From Anaerolineae bacterium (lineage in GTDB: Bacteria; Chloroflexota; Anaerolineae; Promineifilales; Promineifilaceae): 62,782 nt of DNA. Below, one piece after another: positions 10,040 to 18,660 of this stretch. The notes under the pieces were generated by a model, which saw nothing but the letters and a program-made list of their open reading frames with translations, did not search any database and had not been told where the DNA came from. Each line of letters opens with the position of its first letter. The first letter of the stretch is position 1. The stretch is from positions 1 through 62,782 of the forward strand of contig SLGK01000158.1 of assembly GCA_007123775.1 (NCBI GenBank), written 5' to 3'. The translations under genes and the position numbers were made by a program.

Positions 10040-10067
10040 AAGCCGATCTAATTGATTAGACCGGCTT
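10040..10067 (-). terminator. Intrinsic terminator downstream of tRNA-Ser
   Basis: Arms 10040-10052 and 10055-10067 pair over 13 positions with one A-C mismatch and a 2-nt loop. On the minus strand the stem runs into TTTTTCTTTCTT, directly after the tRNA gene. The plus strand also has a T run (10068-10074), so it could work in both directions. Confidence 0.75.
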
Positions 10068-10078
10068 GTTTTTTCAGG

Positions 10079-10165
10079 CGGAGAGGGTGGGATTCGAACC
10101 CACGGTGACCGCAAGGCCACAGTGCTTTTCGAGAGCACCCCAATCGTCCACTCTGGCACCTCTCC
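10079..10165 (-). tRNA. tRNA-Ser (anticodon CGA)
   Basis: On the minus strand the acceptor arms GGAGAGG and CCTCTCC pair perfectly. The anticodon stem GTGCT/AGCAC encloses the loop CTCGAAA, giving anticodon CGA. A long variable arm (GTGGCC-TTGC-GGTCAC) marks a class II serine tRNA, and the T arm is GTGGG-TTCGAAT-CCCAC. The 3' CCA is not encoded; GCCT follows the acceptor stem. A terminator hairpin follows immediately. Confidence 0.95.
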
Positions 10166-10170
10166 GAACA

Positions 10171-10202
10171 AATTACGAAGTACGAATTATGAATTACGAA
10201 TT
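10171..10202. repeat. Short-period intergenic repeat (TACGAATTA type)
   Basis: Units close to TACGAA and AATTA alternate four times in the spacer between tadA and tRNA-Ser. It belongs to a group of low-complexity spacer repeats found at many loci here. Confidence 0.5.
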
Positions 10203-10688
10203 CTTTTGACGTAGGATTTGGAAGAATTGCTGTAACAGGGCGGCGGCTTCATCTTCGAGCAGGCCGCCGGTGATGGCCACGCGGTGGTTGAAACCTTCGG
10301 CCCGCAGCACGTCTACGACGGAGCCATCGGCCCCGAAGCGGGTGTCTTTGGCCCCGTATACCAACCGGGGCAGCCGGGCCTGTATCATGGCCCCAGCGCA
10401 CATGGGGCATGGCTCTAAGGTGCAGTAGAGGGTCACGCCGAGCAGCCGCCAGTTTTGCAGGTAAACGGCCGCTTCTTTCAGCGCAATCATTTCGGCATGG
10501 GCAGTCGGGTCCTGGTCCGATTCCTTACGGTTGTAGCCGCGTCCGATAACCTGACCGTCGTATACCGCAATGGCACCTACAGGGACCTCGCCTAACGATA
10601 CGGCCGTTTCCGCCTCAGCCAGCGCCAGCCGCATCCACTGCTCATCTTCCGCTAAAACCAGTCCATCTTCATTCGTAAGGTTCATCAT
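10194..10688 (-). CDS. tadA: tRNA-specific adenosine deaminase TadA
   Basis: This 164-residue protein is a full-length cytidine/deoxycytidylate deaminase-fold enzyme. The zinc site is HAEMIAL (His ligand and catalytic Glu) and PCPMCAGA (two Cys ligands), spaced as in TadA. The N-terminal helix MRLALAEAE and the GEVPVGAI strand are characteristic. TadA converts adenosine 34 of tRNA-Arg(ACG) to inosine, letting one tRNA read several Arg codons. It is followed on the same strand by tRNA-Ser, but they need not share a transcript. Identification is secure. Confidence 0.93.
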   Translation of the reverse strand: MMNLTNEDGLVLAEDEQWMRLALAEAETAVSLGEVPVGAIAVYDGQVIGRGYNRKESDQDPTAHAEMIALKEAAVYLQNWRLLGVTLYCTLEPCPMCAGAMIQARLPRLVYGAKDTRFGADGSVVDVLRAEGFNHRVAITGGLLEDEAAALLQQFFQILRQKNS

Positions 10689-10735
10689 ACATCCAACGGG
10701 GCGTATTATAACAACAAGCAGAGGCCAATGCCAGA

Positions 10736-10766
10736 ACGTATTGCGTAGCGCGTATTGCGTAGTGGA
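10736..10766. repeat. GCGTATT/GCGTAGT heptad repeat
   Basis: Four tandem units close to GCGTATT or GCGTAGC lie in the spacer between mcrC and tadA. Same family as the repeat upstream of the WYL regulator. Confidence 0.5.
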
Positions 10767-10769
10767 TTA

Positions 10770-11966
10770 TCATGGGGTAAACAGGCTTTTGAGAAAATTA
10801 TGGCCGTTTTCCGTCACATCACCTGCCAATGAAAAGGTAAGCGAACGGACCCGCACTCCGGCCAAAGTAACATCCAGCCGCCGGGGCAGCGGTTGCGGGT
10901 AGACCAGCACCGCCTGGCGACAGCCTCTGGCCTGAGCGTAAACCAACACCTGGTTAAAGTCAGGATTGCTGGGCGCATCAGGCGTTTTGTATTTGCTGTC
11001 AATCACCATATGGGGCTGACCTTGCGGATCATACAGCACCAGGTCGATGTTAAAGCGTAACGCCTCAGCCTGGCCCACCGTCACCTGCTCTTGCACTTGC
11101 AGCGACCAGTTGGCGGGCAGATTGTTTTGCAACCAGGCGGCTACAAAACGCTCATATAATTGGGCCATGTTGACCAAAAAAGGGGTGGTCTGGGCCGGAC
11201 CGCTTTGGGGTAGTTGGGGCACCAAGTAACTTAAGAAGAAATAGCAGAGCGCATGAAGGGGGGCATAATCCTGATTGAGGCGCGTGTAGCTGCGGTGGCA
11301 GTCGGCCTGGGTAAACGGCCGTTCCCCCTCCCCGATCCCCAAGCCATCACGTAGCAGCCGGTAGGCTCGCTTCACCCGCTGCTGAATCTCACCGTGCAGT
11401 AGGCCACTGCGGGCCAGCCGCCCCAGTGTGTAGGCGATAAGCTGATTGTCGGTAATAACGGCCGTTTGCTCCTCAAAACGACAGGTAAGCAATGGGGTGT
11501 CTGGCAACCGACCAACCGGTTCAGCTCGCAACCGACCACGCACATAGGGCAACGTCCGTTCATGCACCACATAATCACGGTGCAGCCCCAGGCGTACCCG
11601 GCGCAGCGTGCGCCGCGCCAGCAGATCGGCCAGTTGCGTGTACAAACCAGGCAGCGATTCGGCCGGCTGCAACCCATCCAGCAGTCGCCACTCATCCAGC
11701 CCATAGGTATAGGCCAGCAGGTAGAGCAGATTGTCCACGGCCACCTTAGGCCGCAAATGCAGGTGAAGCGTGGGATGCAGCGGAATATAGCCCGCATAGC
11801 CCTGCGTGATCAACTGCCAGGAATCGGCCGTTTTGGGCGATGGAAAAGCCACGTCCACCACATCCCCATACTCAGCCCACAGCCGCCGCCCCAACGCCAC
11901 CGGCAAGCTGTCTGCCGCCAGACGATAGGGTTGATATTCGGTCAAATCTAACTGCCGCCTCATCAC
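10770..11966 (-). CDS. mcrC: McrC-family restriction endonuclease subunit (orphan)
   Basis: The N-terminal part (ITQGYAGYIPLHPTLHLHLRPKV, then LLYLLAYTYGLDEW) matches the DNA/partner-binding part of McrC. The C-terminal part has a PD-(D/E)xK nuclease core: FNIDLVLYD followed by MVIDSKYK. In McrBC systems McrC is the nuclease that acts with the GTPase McrB on methylated DNA. No McrB is adjacent, so it either works with a distant partner or is a stand-alone McrC-like nuclease. First candidate starts are GTG 11966 and ATG 11963. A 9-bp inverted repeat lies just upstream and a divergent WYL-domain regulator sits 135 bp away, which suggests a regulated defence locus. Confidence 0.8.
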   Translation of the reverse strand: MMRRQLDLTEYQPYRLAADSLPVALGRRLWAEYGDVVDVAFPSPKTADSWQLITQGYAGYIPLHPTLHLHLRPKVAVDNLLYLLAYTYGLDEWRLLDGLQPAESLPGLYTQLADLLARRTLRRVRLGLHRDYVVHERTLPYVRGRLRAEPVGRLPDTPLLTCRFEEQTAVITDNQLIAYTLGRLARSGLLHGEIQQRVKRAYRLLRDGLGIGEGERPFTQADCHRSYTRLNQDYAPLHALCYFFLSYLVPQLPQSGPAQTTPFLVNMAQLYERFVAAWLQNNLPANWSLQVQEQVTVGQAEALRFNIDLVLYDPQGQPHMVIDSKYKTPDAPSNPDFNQVLVYAQARGCRQAVLVYPQPLPRRLDVTLAGVRVRSLTFSLAGDVTENGHNFLKSLFTP

Positions 11967-11975
11967 AAATCAACC

Positions 11976-12004
11976 TTACCACAAACGGAAATTTGTGGTA
12001 CAAT
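11976..12004. promoter_or_regulatory. Palindromic operator overlapping a promoter between mcrC and the WYL regulator
   Basis: TACCACAAA (11977-11985) and TTTGTGGTA (11992-12000) form a perfect 9-bp inverted repeat with a 6-bp centre. On the plus strand TTACCA (11976-11981), a 17-bp spacer and TACAAT (11999-12004) make a plausible promoter for the WYL gene. The palindrome lies between the two promoter boxes and ends 10 bp from the mcrC start. Dimer binding here could control both genes; this is inference from position. Confidence 0.55.
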
Positions 12005-12040
12005 TGGAAAATAGAACATATGGTCTAATACACGTATTTC

Positions 12041-12087
12041 GTAGTGCGTAGTGCGTAGCGAACACTACGCACTACGCACCACGCACT
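12041..12087. repeat. GTGCGTA heptad repeat forming a 15-bp hairpin
   Basis: Tandem GTGCGTA units at 12044-12058 are followed after six bases by their exact complement at 12065-12079. The element ends 14 bp before the WYL start codon and could fold in its 5' leader. Confidence 0.7.
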
Positions 12088-12101
12088 AAAAAAGAGGCTC
12101 C

Positions 12102-13109
12102 ATGACCCGATTAGCCAGCCGGACAGCACGCTTGCGCGATATTGAAACGATGCTGCTAATGGCCCCAACCGGGCTACCAGTTTATACCATCGCCGAGCGG
12201 TTGGGCGTAACGCGCCGTACGATTTATCGCGATCTCAATTTTTTGGAAAACCAGGGGGTACCGTTGTGGCAGGAAAACGGCCGTTTCGGTATCAACCGCA
12301 CCCGTTATCTGGCTAACGTGCGGCTCACCTTCCACGAAGCGATGTCGCTAGTGCTGGCCGGCCTGCTGCTCTCACGCACGATCGATGAGCGTAATCCCCA
12401 CGTCATTGCCGCCTTGCAAAAATTGGGCGGCGTTTTGCCCACCAATCTGGTCAGTCAGCTAGACCGGGCCATCGAGCGTATTGAGGCCCAGGATAGTGAT
12501 TATCGGCCGATTGCCGTGTTAGAAGCTTTGACAGAGGGATGGAGTACCGGCCGCAAAGTTCGCATTCAGTACCGTTCACCGCGCAGTGGTGAGATACGGC
12601 CGCGCACCATCTCACCGTACGCTTTAGAACCAACACCATCTGGTATTTACGTGATTGGTCATGACGACTGGGCTAATGAACTGCGTACCTTCAAATTGGA
12701 CAGGCTAGAAGCGGCAACCGTTCTTAACCAGCCTTACCAGATTCCCAGTTCATTTGACCTGGAGGCCCACCTGTCTACAGGTTGGCGCATTATGGCCGGG
12801 GAAACCCAACAGGAGGTCGTGGTTGCCTTTACCCCTGACGTCACGCCGCGCGTGCTGGAACGACAGTGGCACGCCAGCCAGACGGTCAAACGCCGCCCGG
12901 ATGGCGGCTGCTTGCTACATGTTCAGATTGCCGAACCATTAGAGATGATGCCCTGGATTCGCAGTTGGGGGGCTGAGGCAGAAGTAGTACAGCCGGATTG
13001 GTTGCGTCAAGAAGTTGAGGCCGACTTACACCGTGCGCTGATTACCTATCAAACAACCGAAAAAGGAAGCGGGTCACTGGGCATTAAGCCCGTGCCCCGC
13101 TCCCTGTAA
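12102..13109 (+). CDS. HTH-WYL transcriptional regulator
   Basis: An N-terminal winged helix-turn-helix (YTIAERLGVTRRTIYRDLNF, residues ~27-47) is followed by a WYL domain (residues ~145-225; KVRIQYRSPRSGEIRPRTIS, GIYVIGHD, FKLDRLEAATVL) and a C-terminal extension. WYL domains are ligand-sensing Sm-like folds thought to bind nucleic acid or small molecules. Members such as BrxR and CapW repress phage-defence genes. The gene is divergent from an McrC homologue with a palindrome between them, consistent with control of that nuclease, but a distant target cannot be excluded. GAGG precedes the ATG at a suitable distance. The family call is firm; the target is inferred. Confidence 0.85.
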   Translation: MTRLASRTARLRDIETMLLMAPTGLPVYTIAERLGVTRRTIYRDLNFLENQGVPLWQENGRFGINRTRYLANVRLTFHEAMSLVLAGLLLSRTIDERNPHVIAALQKLGGVLPTNLVSQLDRAIERIEAQDSDYRPIAVLEALTEGWSTGRKVRIQYRSPRSGEIRPRTISPYALEPTPSGIYVIGHDDWANELRTFKLDRLEAATVLNQPYQIPSSFDLEAHLSTGWRIMAGETQQEVVVAFTPDVTPRVLERQWHASQTVKRRPDGGCLLHVQIAEPLEMMPWIRSWGAEAEVVQPDWLRQEVEADLHRALITYQTTEKGSGSLGIKPVPRSL

Positions 13110-13186
13110 CCTATCCCGGTGCAAGGCACTGACCAAAAGCTTGACAATAGCAAATACCGTGTGGCCAGTACCCTCTGATTTGTGGA

Positions 13187-13546
13187 TTAACTACGGGTCA
13201 CTTTGCCGCCATGGTCCGACAATATCTGTTCCACCGAATCGACCTTATCATCATCCGCTTCCACAATGACAAGTATTTGTCCCTTTTGTAGGGCACGGCG
13301 AAAGTAATCGGCCGTTTCACTGCCAGCATCGAGTAAGGCTTTGGCACTGTCCGGTATAACCACCGCGCCCACAGCCTCCATCGTTTCTTGCGGCGGCATA
13401 ACGCCAACGGGCTGTATGCTGCCGGTCTCGCGCGGGAGGTGATCAATAACGTCTACTGTCACCGCGCTGCCATGTGTCTGCTTGAGATTATCGAGTGCTG
13501 TGGTTAACCTGGTATCTTGTCCATATAAAGCTAGTAATTGAGCCAT
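13187..13546 (-). CDS. Small protein of unknown function, stress-protein-like alpha/beta fold
   Basis: A strong AAGGAG site precedes the ATG of this 119-residue protein. It has a predicted alpha/beta pattern: LKQTHGSAVTVDVIDHLP, then a helix (SETADYFRRALQKG), a strand (QILVIVEA), an acidic helix and a terminal strand ending HGGKVTRS. The last part resembles small general-stress proteins of the YflT type, in which a helix-strand unit is followed by a conserved GG turn. I do not recognise it with certainty and assign no function. It stands alone between the WYL regulator and msrA, both separated by spacers. Confidence 0.55.
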   Translation of the reverse strand: MAQLLALYGQDTRLTTALDNLKQTHGSAVTVDVIDHLPRETGSIQPVGVMPPQETMEAVGAVVIPDSAKALLDAGSETADYFRRALQKGQILVIVEADDDKVDSVEQILSDHGGKVTRS

Positions 13547-13590
13547 TGTTTACTCCTTATGTCTAAACTTAATGGGGTATTTTGGATTTC

Positions 13591-13651
13591 GCGGGGTAGC
13601 AGACCCACGTGTCTGCCCGCTCTGGGCGAACACATGGGTTCGCTACCGCGC
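13591..13651. repeat. Large imperfect inverted repeat in the stress-protein/msrA spacer
   Basis: Arms 13591-13612 and 13630-13651 match at 18 of 22 positions as reverse complements. The 17-nt loop itself contains a GCCC/GGGC stem. The element lies in a 210-bp spacer that otherwise shows no gene. It may be a decayed MITE-like repeat or a terminator. Confidence 0.5.
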
Positions 13652-13756
13652 AGGCTTACCCAATAGCATAAGGCGCAACGGCCGTTTATACCATGTATCC
13701 CGTCATAGACCACAGTCACATATCTGGCCACATTTCAGCCGATCATGACAAACCAT

Positions 13757-14308
13757 CTACCCTTTGCGCCATTCAGCAAACTTCTGGCGGAATTTAGCCA
13801 GCTTAGGTTGCACCACAAACTGGCAGTAAGGCTGATAGGCATTATTGGCGTAATAATCCTGGTGGTACGCTTCAGCCGCATAAAAAGTGGCCAGCGGCGT
13901 CACTTCGGTCACAATGGGGTTGTCCCACACCTTAGCCCGCTCCAACTCAGCGATGAGCGATTCGGCCGTTTCTTTCTGTGCCTCGTCGTGGTAAAAAATA
14001 GCCGAGCGATACTGCGTGCCTACATCACCCCCCTGCCGGTTAAGCGTCGTTGGGTCATGAATGGTAAAAAAGACCTCTAGCAAATCGCGGTAAGATACCA
14101 CGTCCGGGTCATAGGTGACCTGCACCACCTCAGCATGGCCAGTTCTACCGGTGCAAATCTGCTCATAAGTTGGATTAGCCATCTGACCACCCGTATAACC
14201 CGATACCACCGAGTAAATACCGCGCATATCGTCATAAACTGCCTCTAAACACCAGAAACAGCCGCCGCCTAACGTTGCTACTGCCAGATTTTGATTGGTT
14301 TGTGTCAT
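13757..14308 (-). CDS. msrA: Peptide methionine-S-sulfoxide reductase MsrA
   Basis: GGGCFWCLEA near the N-terminus holds the catalytic cysteine of the MsrA family. Other family blocks follow: VVSGYTGG, PTYEQICTGRTGHAEVVQV, LLEVFFTIHDPTTLNRQGGD and GTQYRSAIF. The enzyme reduces methionine S-sulfoxide in oxidised proteins, recycled by thioredoxin. A GGAG site nine bases before ATG 14308 (MTQTNQ) favours this start over the upstream ATG at 14323, which would place GGAG inside the coding sequence. No MsrB is fused or adjacent. Confidence 0.93.
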   Translation of the reverse strand: MTQTNQNLAVATLGGGCFWCLEAVYDDMRGIYSVVSGYTGGQMANPTYEQICTGRTGHAEVVQVTYDPDVVSYRDLLEVFFTIHDPTTLNRQGGDVGTQYRSAIFYHDEAQKETAESLIAELERAKVWDNPIVTEVTPLATFYAAEAYHQDYYANNAYQPYCQFVVQPKLAKFRQKFAEWRKG

Positions 14309-14435
14309 TGATCGTATCTCCATTTGTACTGCTGGATGGCGCGTAGCATATAACGCTTATATGCGCCAGCCCTTGACTAAGTATGGACCCTTACCTATCG
14401 CCAAATCTATGACCATGTATAGGGCCAGATCTATA

Positions 14436-14464
14436 GGCCATAGATATGGCCCATATCTATGGCC
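14436..14464. repeat. 14-bp perfect palindrome with 1-nt centre upstream of msrA
   Basis: Arms 14436-14449 and 14451-14464 are exact reverse complements. It sits in a stretch (14395-14464) built from variants of ATCTATGG and CCATAGAT, between divergent msrA and the CHAD gene. It could be a regulatory site or a cruciform-prone repeat. Confidence 0.65.
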
Positions 14465-14578
14465 AAAAACGGCCGTTGCCGTTATAGTTGTTCCTATAGC
14501 ATTATAGAAAACAGCAGCAGCTAAATGCCACCGATTCTCATACAGCGACTGCTCAACAGACCAGGCGACGAACCAACT

Positions 14579-15499
14579 ATGACCTATCAACTACAACCAG
14601 ACGAATCATTTAGCGAAGGCATCCGGCGCATTATCCTGGCCGAACTGGACCAGGCACATCGTTATTTGACGGAACGGCCGTCTGACCTTTCCGCCGACGA
14701 CGCTATTCACGAAGCCCGCAAATCCTTCAAAAAGCTGCGGGCTGCCTTGCGTCTGGTCCGTAACGACATTGGTGAAGCCACTTTCCGACAAGAAAATGCC
14801 GTCATCCGTGACGCCGGCCGTTTGCTTTCAGACCTGCGCGACAGCTACGTTCTGGTCGAAACAGTTGACCGGCTCAAAGAGCAGTATGCCGACCAACTGC
14901 GACCGGAAGCGCTGGCCGATGTGCGCCAACAGCTATTTACCCGCTACGCGCAGGTCCGCGCTGACATGTTAGCAGACGAAGCACGACTGGCTCAGGTAGT
15001 GGCCCTGCTGGCTGAAGCCCGCCCCCGGCTGGCCAACCTTCCCATAAGCAGCAATGGACCATCCGCCTGGCGTGGTGGTCTGCGGCGTGTTTATCGGCGC
15101 GGGCGGCGACGAATGGCCCTGGCCTACCGCGAACCAACCAGCGAACGCTTTCACGATTGGCGCAAGCGGGTCAAATATTTCTGGTACCATCTGCTCATCC
15201 TGCAACCGATTTGGGAAGCGGCCGGCGACCGGCACAATAAAGGGCAGTGGGCTGAACAGGTTAGCCTGCTGGCCGATTATCTGGGCCTGGAGCATGATTT
15301 AGCCGTTTTGGCAGAAGTGGTTCTATACGAAAAAATTGCCCCCGAAACGGCCGAACGAGCGCTGCTGCTGGCCTTGATTGCCCACGAGCGGGGCCGGCTG
15401 CAAGCGGCGGCCAGGCCGCTAGGCGAGGAAATCTATGCCGACAAGCCAGCCAAACTGGTAAAGCAAATGGTAGGCTTCTGGCATTTTAACAAACAGTGA
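14579..15499 (+). CDS. CHAD-domain protein
   Basis: The sequence matches the conserved histidine alpha-helical domain. IHEARKSFKKLRAALRLVR near the N-terminus and FHDWRKRVKYFWYHLLIL in the second half are the two His/basic helices of the family, and LLSDLRDSYVLVE is the intervening helix. CHAD domains bind polyphosphate and related polyanions through the basic helices. There is no fused CYTH triphosphatase domain. ATG 14579 (MTYQLQ) is chosen over ATG 14525 because the family domain begins just after it; neither has a strong ribosome-binding site. An HPF-like gene follows 85 bp downstream. Confidence 0.85.
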   Translation: MTYQLQPDESFSEGIRRIILAELDQAHRYLTERPSDLSADDAIHEARKSFKKLRAALRLVRNDIGEATFRQENAVIRDAGRLLSDLRDSYVLVETVDRLKEQYADQLRPEALADVRQQLFTRYAQVRADMLADEARLAQVVALLAEARPRLANLPISSNGPSAWRGGLRRVYRRGRRRMALAYREPTSERFHDWRKRVKYFWYHLLILQPIWEAAGDRHNKGQWAEQVSLLADYLGLEHDLAVLAEVVLYEKIAPETAERALLLALIAHERGRLQAAARPLGEEIYADKPAKLVKQMVGFWHFNKQ

Positions 15500-15584
15500 T
15501 AAAACCAACATACTTACCGAGCGCTGGCTTTCTGGCCAGTCCACTGCTTGTAAGATGCCGGCGCTACGTTAACAAGGGAGTTTT

Positions 15585-15929
15585 ATGAGTAACGTAGATC
15601 AACCAGACTTTACCCTGGAATTCAAAGCAGAAGGGCTAAATGACGTAACTGAAGCCGATCTGTATGATGAAGCGTATGGTCAATTGCAAAGGCTGACCAA
15701 AGGCCACACCGACATTGTGGGTGCGGCCGTTAACATTACCAAGCCAGCTCAGGCCGAAACATCTTTCATTTTTGAAGCAACGGTGGTGGTATACGGCCGT
15801 CCTGACCACACCGCTGCCACTGAAAAAGCGGACAATCCGACTGCTGCCCTCAAAGGTGCCCTCAGCGCCGCGGAAAGACAGGTCCGCAGCCGCCGCGAAA
15901 AATTGGGCAGGCCGTGGGAGCAACCCTAG
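15585..15929 (+). CDS. Ribosome hibernation factor-like protein (HPF/RaiA family)
   Basis: This 114-residue protein has the beta-alpha-beta-beta-beta-alpha pattern of the S30EA/HPF family. FEATVVVYGRPDHTAATEK and a basic C-terminal helix (SAAERQVRSRREKLGRPWE) match the conserved end of short-form hibernation factors. These proteins occupy the decoding site of resting ribosomes in stationary phase. A GGGAG ribosome-binding site lies upstream. The N-terminal strand FTLEFKAEGL is more divergent than in canonical RaiA, so a specialised paralogue is possible. A hairpin terminator follows the stop codon. Confidence 0.65.
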   Translation: MSNVDQPDFTLEFKAEGLNDVTEADLYDEAYGQLQRLTKGHTDIVGAAVNITKPAQAETSFIFEATVVVYGRPDHTAATEKADNPTAALKGALSAAERQVRSRREKLGRPWEQP

Positions 15930-15939
15930 CGTTTTAGGA

Positions 15940-15974
15940 CAGACCTGACAGGCCGGCGAAACCTGTCGGGTCTG
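15940..15974 (+). terminator. AGACCTGACAGG-type hairpin after the HPF-like gene
   Basis: Arms 15940-15952 and 15962-15974 pair over 13 positions with one G-T pair. No clear T run follows. A related GACCTG hairpin occurs at 19517-19547, so this may be a dispersed repeat serving as a terminator. The rest of the spacer to 16200 shows no gene. Confidence 0.6.
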
Positions 15975-16200
15975 CTTACCTGGCTACAGTTAGTTGCCTA
16001 ACAGCGCGTTTTCTCTTATCTTTATGGAGGGCAAAAGATCAGGGTCCTGAGGCTGCCACGGCATCTATCTGCATATTCATGCAGCGCACGCCGTAAGGTC
16101 TCTCTCGTGGCGGTTGTACTTTGCGGACCGCCAGCTTTGACACCCTGAATACCCAGATAGCCCAATTACATTACGATTTGCTGTCATCTGAGGAGCGTCC

Positions 16201-18642
16201 ATGTCAACCCTAAAACCACTCGCACCATCACAACTTTACACGCCATGTGATCCGAAACAATTCGAGTTTGAAACAACCGAATCCTTAAAGCCGACGCTGA
16301 AAATAATCGGGCAGGCACGGGCCGTGGAGTCGGTCCGTTTTGGTATTGGCATTCGCCAGGCGGGCTACAACCTGTTTGCCCTGGGACCGAACGGGGTTGG
16401 CAAATTCACGGCCGTGCGCCACTTCTTGCAGGAGCGGGCTGCCTCTGATCCAACGCCACCCGACCTTTGCTACATTAACAGCTTTGACGAACCCCACCAA
16501 CCCAGTGCCCTGCAAATGCCAGCGGGTAAAGGCATTGAACTTTGCCGGGACATGCGTAACTTTATCGAAGAGCTTCAGGCAGCGCTGCCCGCCGCCTTTG
16601 AGAGTGAAGAGTACCAGACGCAACGCCAGGCTATCAACCAGGACCTGCAACGCAAACAAGAGACGGCTCTGGAAGCTCTCAGCCAAAAAGCCCAAGATCA
16701 TGGCATTGCCCTGATGCAAACGCAGGGCGGCCTCGGTTTTGCTCCCCTGCGTGACGGCGAAGTGCTGTCACCGGAGGAATTTCGTGCCCTGCCCGCTGAA
16801 GAACGGGAGCAAATACAGGGCAAAATCAGCGACATGCAGCAAGAGATGCAGAAGATTTTGCAACAGGTGCCTCTGTGGAGCCGTGAAATTCGGGAAAAAG
16901 TAAAGGCGCTAAACGAAAAAATAGTTAGCGTGGTGCTAGAACCATTCCTGGACGATTTACAGGCCAAGTACAAGGAGTACAGCCGCGTAACCGACTATTT
17001 GCAGGAAGTAAGCAAAGACATTCGGGAGAATATCGACCGCTTTTTACAGGCAGCCACGGCCGATCAAGGCGGTGGTCCGCTGCACGCTGACGGCGATGCA
17101 CCACAACAGAGCAGCAGTCACCCCAACCGGGCCATGCGAGCGTCGGCGTTCTTTAACCGCTACGAGGTTAACGTATTGGTGACACATAAGGATGGAGACG
17201 GCGCACCCGTGATTTACGAAAACCATCCTACCTACCAAAACCTGTTGGGGCGGGTAGAGCATGTGGCCCAAATGGGGGCTTTGATTACCGATTTTACCTT
17301 GATTAAGCCGGGCGCATTGCACCGGGCCAATGGCGGTTATTTGCTACTGGACGTGCGCAAGCTGCTGCTGCAGCCTTACGCCTGGGAAAGCCTCAAGCGG
17401 TCGCTGCAATCAGACGAAATACGCATTGAGTCGCTGGGCCAGTCGATGGGGATAATCAGTACCGTCTCACTGGAGCCAGAACCCCATTCGTTAGAGGTGA
17501 AGGTGGTTCTGTTAGGAGACCGGATGCTTTATTATCTGCTGTCGCAGCTTGACCCGGACTTTAGCGAGTTGTTTAAGGTAGCGGCCGACTTTGAAACCGA
17601 CATGCCGCGCACAGAAGATCATGACCAGGTGTATGCCCGGCTTATTAGCACGCTTGTACAAAAAGAGGGACTGATTCATTTCAATCGCTCGGCCGTAGCG
17701 CGCGTAATTGAACATAGCGCCCGCCTGGCAGGGGATGCCGAAAAGCTGACCACCCACATGCAAACGGTGGCCGATCTACTGCGCGAATCCAGCTATTGGG
17801 CGGGCGAAGCGCAAGCCGATATTGTCACGGCCGATCACGTGCAACAAGCAATTGATGCGGAACTGTACCGTAACGGCCGTTTGCGGGAACGCATTCAGGA
17901 GTCGATCTTGCGCCAGACGATTCTGATCGACACCGAAGACGCCGTGGTGGGCCAGATCAACGGCCTGTCGGTGCTGCGTATGGGCAACACCATGTTTGGC
18001 CAGCCCAACCGCATTACGGCCCAAATCCGGCTGGGCAAAGGGGAAATTGTGGACATTGAGCGCCAAGTAGAAATGGGTGGACCGATTCACTCCAAGGGCG
18101 TTTTGATTTTGGGCGGCTTTTTGGGCGGACGGTATGCGACGGAACGGCCGTTAACGCTTTCTGCCAGCCTTGTGTTTGAGCAATCTTACGGCGGCGTAGA
18201 CGGCGACAGCGCGTCAGCGGCCGAACTGTTTGCTTTGCTCTCTTCGCTGGCTGAGGTGCCCATCAAACAATCAATGGCGATTACCGGATCGGTCAACCAG
18301 CATGGACAAATTCAGGCTATTGGGGGAACCAACGAGAAGATCGAAGGCTTTTTTGACATCTGCCGCGCCCGCGGTTTAACCGGCGACCAGGGTGTACTCA
18401 TTCCTCAAGCCAACGTCAAGAATCTGATGCTGCGTCAGGATGTGATCGAGGCCGTGGCTGCCGGTCAATTTACCATCTATGCGATTGAAAACGTCGATCA
18501 GGGCATTGAGCTTTTGACTGGCCTACCAGCAGGTGAAAAAGATGAAGCAGGCGACTATCCCGAGGGCACTATCAATCGCCTGGTAGCAGACAGATTGACC
18601 AGTTTTGCTCAAAAACAGCGGCAGTTCATGGGCAATGAGTAG
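16201..18642 (+). CDS. AAA+/Lon-type ATP-dependent protease (AAA_32, LonB-like)
   Basis: The N-terminal region contains the ATP-binding loop GPNGVGKFTAVRHF, a long alpha-helical/coiled-coil insertion (~residues 115-290) and an ATPase part with QPYAWESLKRSLQSDEI. The C-terminal Lon proteolytic domain has the catalytic dyad Ser670 (GGVDGDSASAAE) and Lys713 (GGTNEKIEGF), 43 residues apart as in E. coli Lon. The layout is that of the AAA_32 plus Lon_C family, which lacks the N-terminal substrate domain of LonA. It probably degrades damaged or regulatory proteins in the cytosol. A GGAG site seven bases before the ATG supports the start. It stands alone with spacers on both sides. Confidence 0.88.
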   Translation: MSTLKPLAPSQLYTPCDPKQFEFETTESLKPTLKIIGQARAVESVRFGIGIRQAGYNLFALGPNGVGKFTAVRHFLQERAASDPTPPDLCYINSFDEPHQPSALQMPAGKGIELCRDMRNFIEELQAALPAAFESEEYQTQRQAINQDLQRKQETALEALSQKAQDHGIALMQTQGGLGFAPLRDGEVLSPEEFRALPAEEREQIQGKISDMQQEMQKILQQVPLWSREIREKVKALNEKIVSVVLEPFLDDLQAKYKEYSRVTDYLQEVSKDIRENIDRFLQAATADQGGGPLHADGDAPQQSSSHPNRAMRASAFFNRYEVNVLVTHKDGDGAPVIYENHPTYQNLLGRVEHVAQMGALITDFTLIKPGALHRANGGYLLLDVRKLLLQPYAWESLKRSLQSDEIRIESLGQSMGIISTVSLEPEPHSLEVKVVLLGDRMLYYLLSQLDPDFSELFKVAADFETDMPRTEDHDQVYARLISTLVQKEGLIHFNRSAVARVIEHSARLAGDAEKLTTHMQTVADLLRESSYWAGEAQADIVTADHVQQAIDAELYRNGRLRERIQESILRQTILIDTEDAVVGQINGLSVLRMGNTMFGQPNRITAQIRLGKGEIVDIERQVEMGGPIHSKGVLILGGFLGGRYATERPLTLSASLVFEQSYGGVDGDSASAAELFALLSSLAEVPIKQSMAITGSVNQHGQIQAIGGTNEKIEGFFDICRARGLTGDQGVLIPQANVKNLMLRQDVIEAVAAGQFTIYAIENVDQGIELLTGLPAGEKDEAGDYPEGTINRLVADRLTSFAQKQRQFMGNE

Positions 18643-18660
18643 ACACCTGCCTCACACTGG

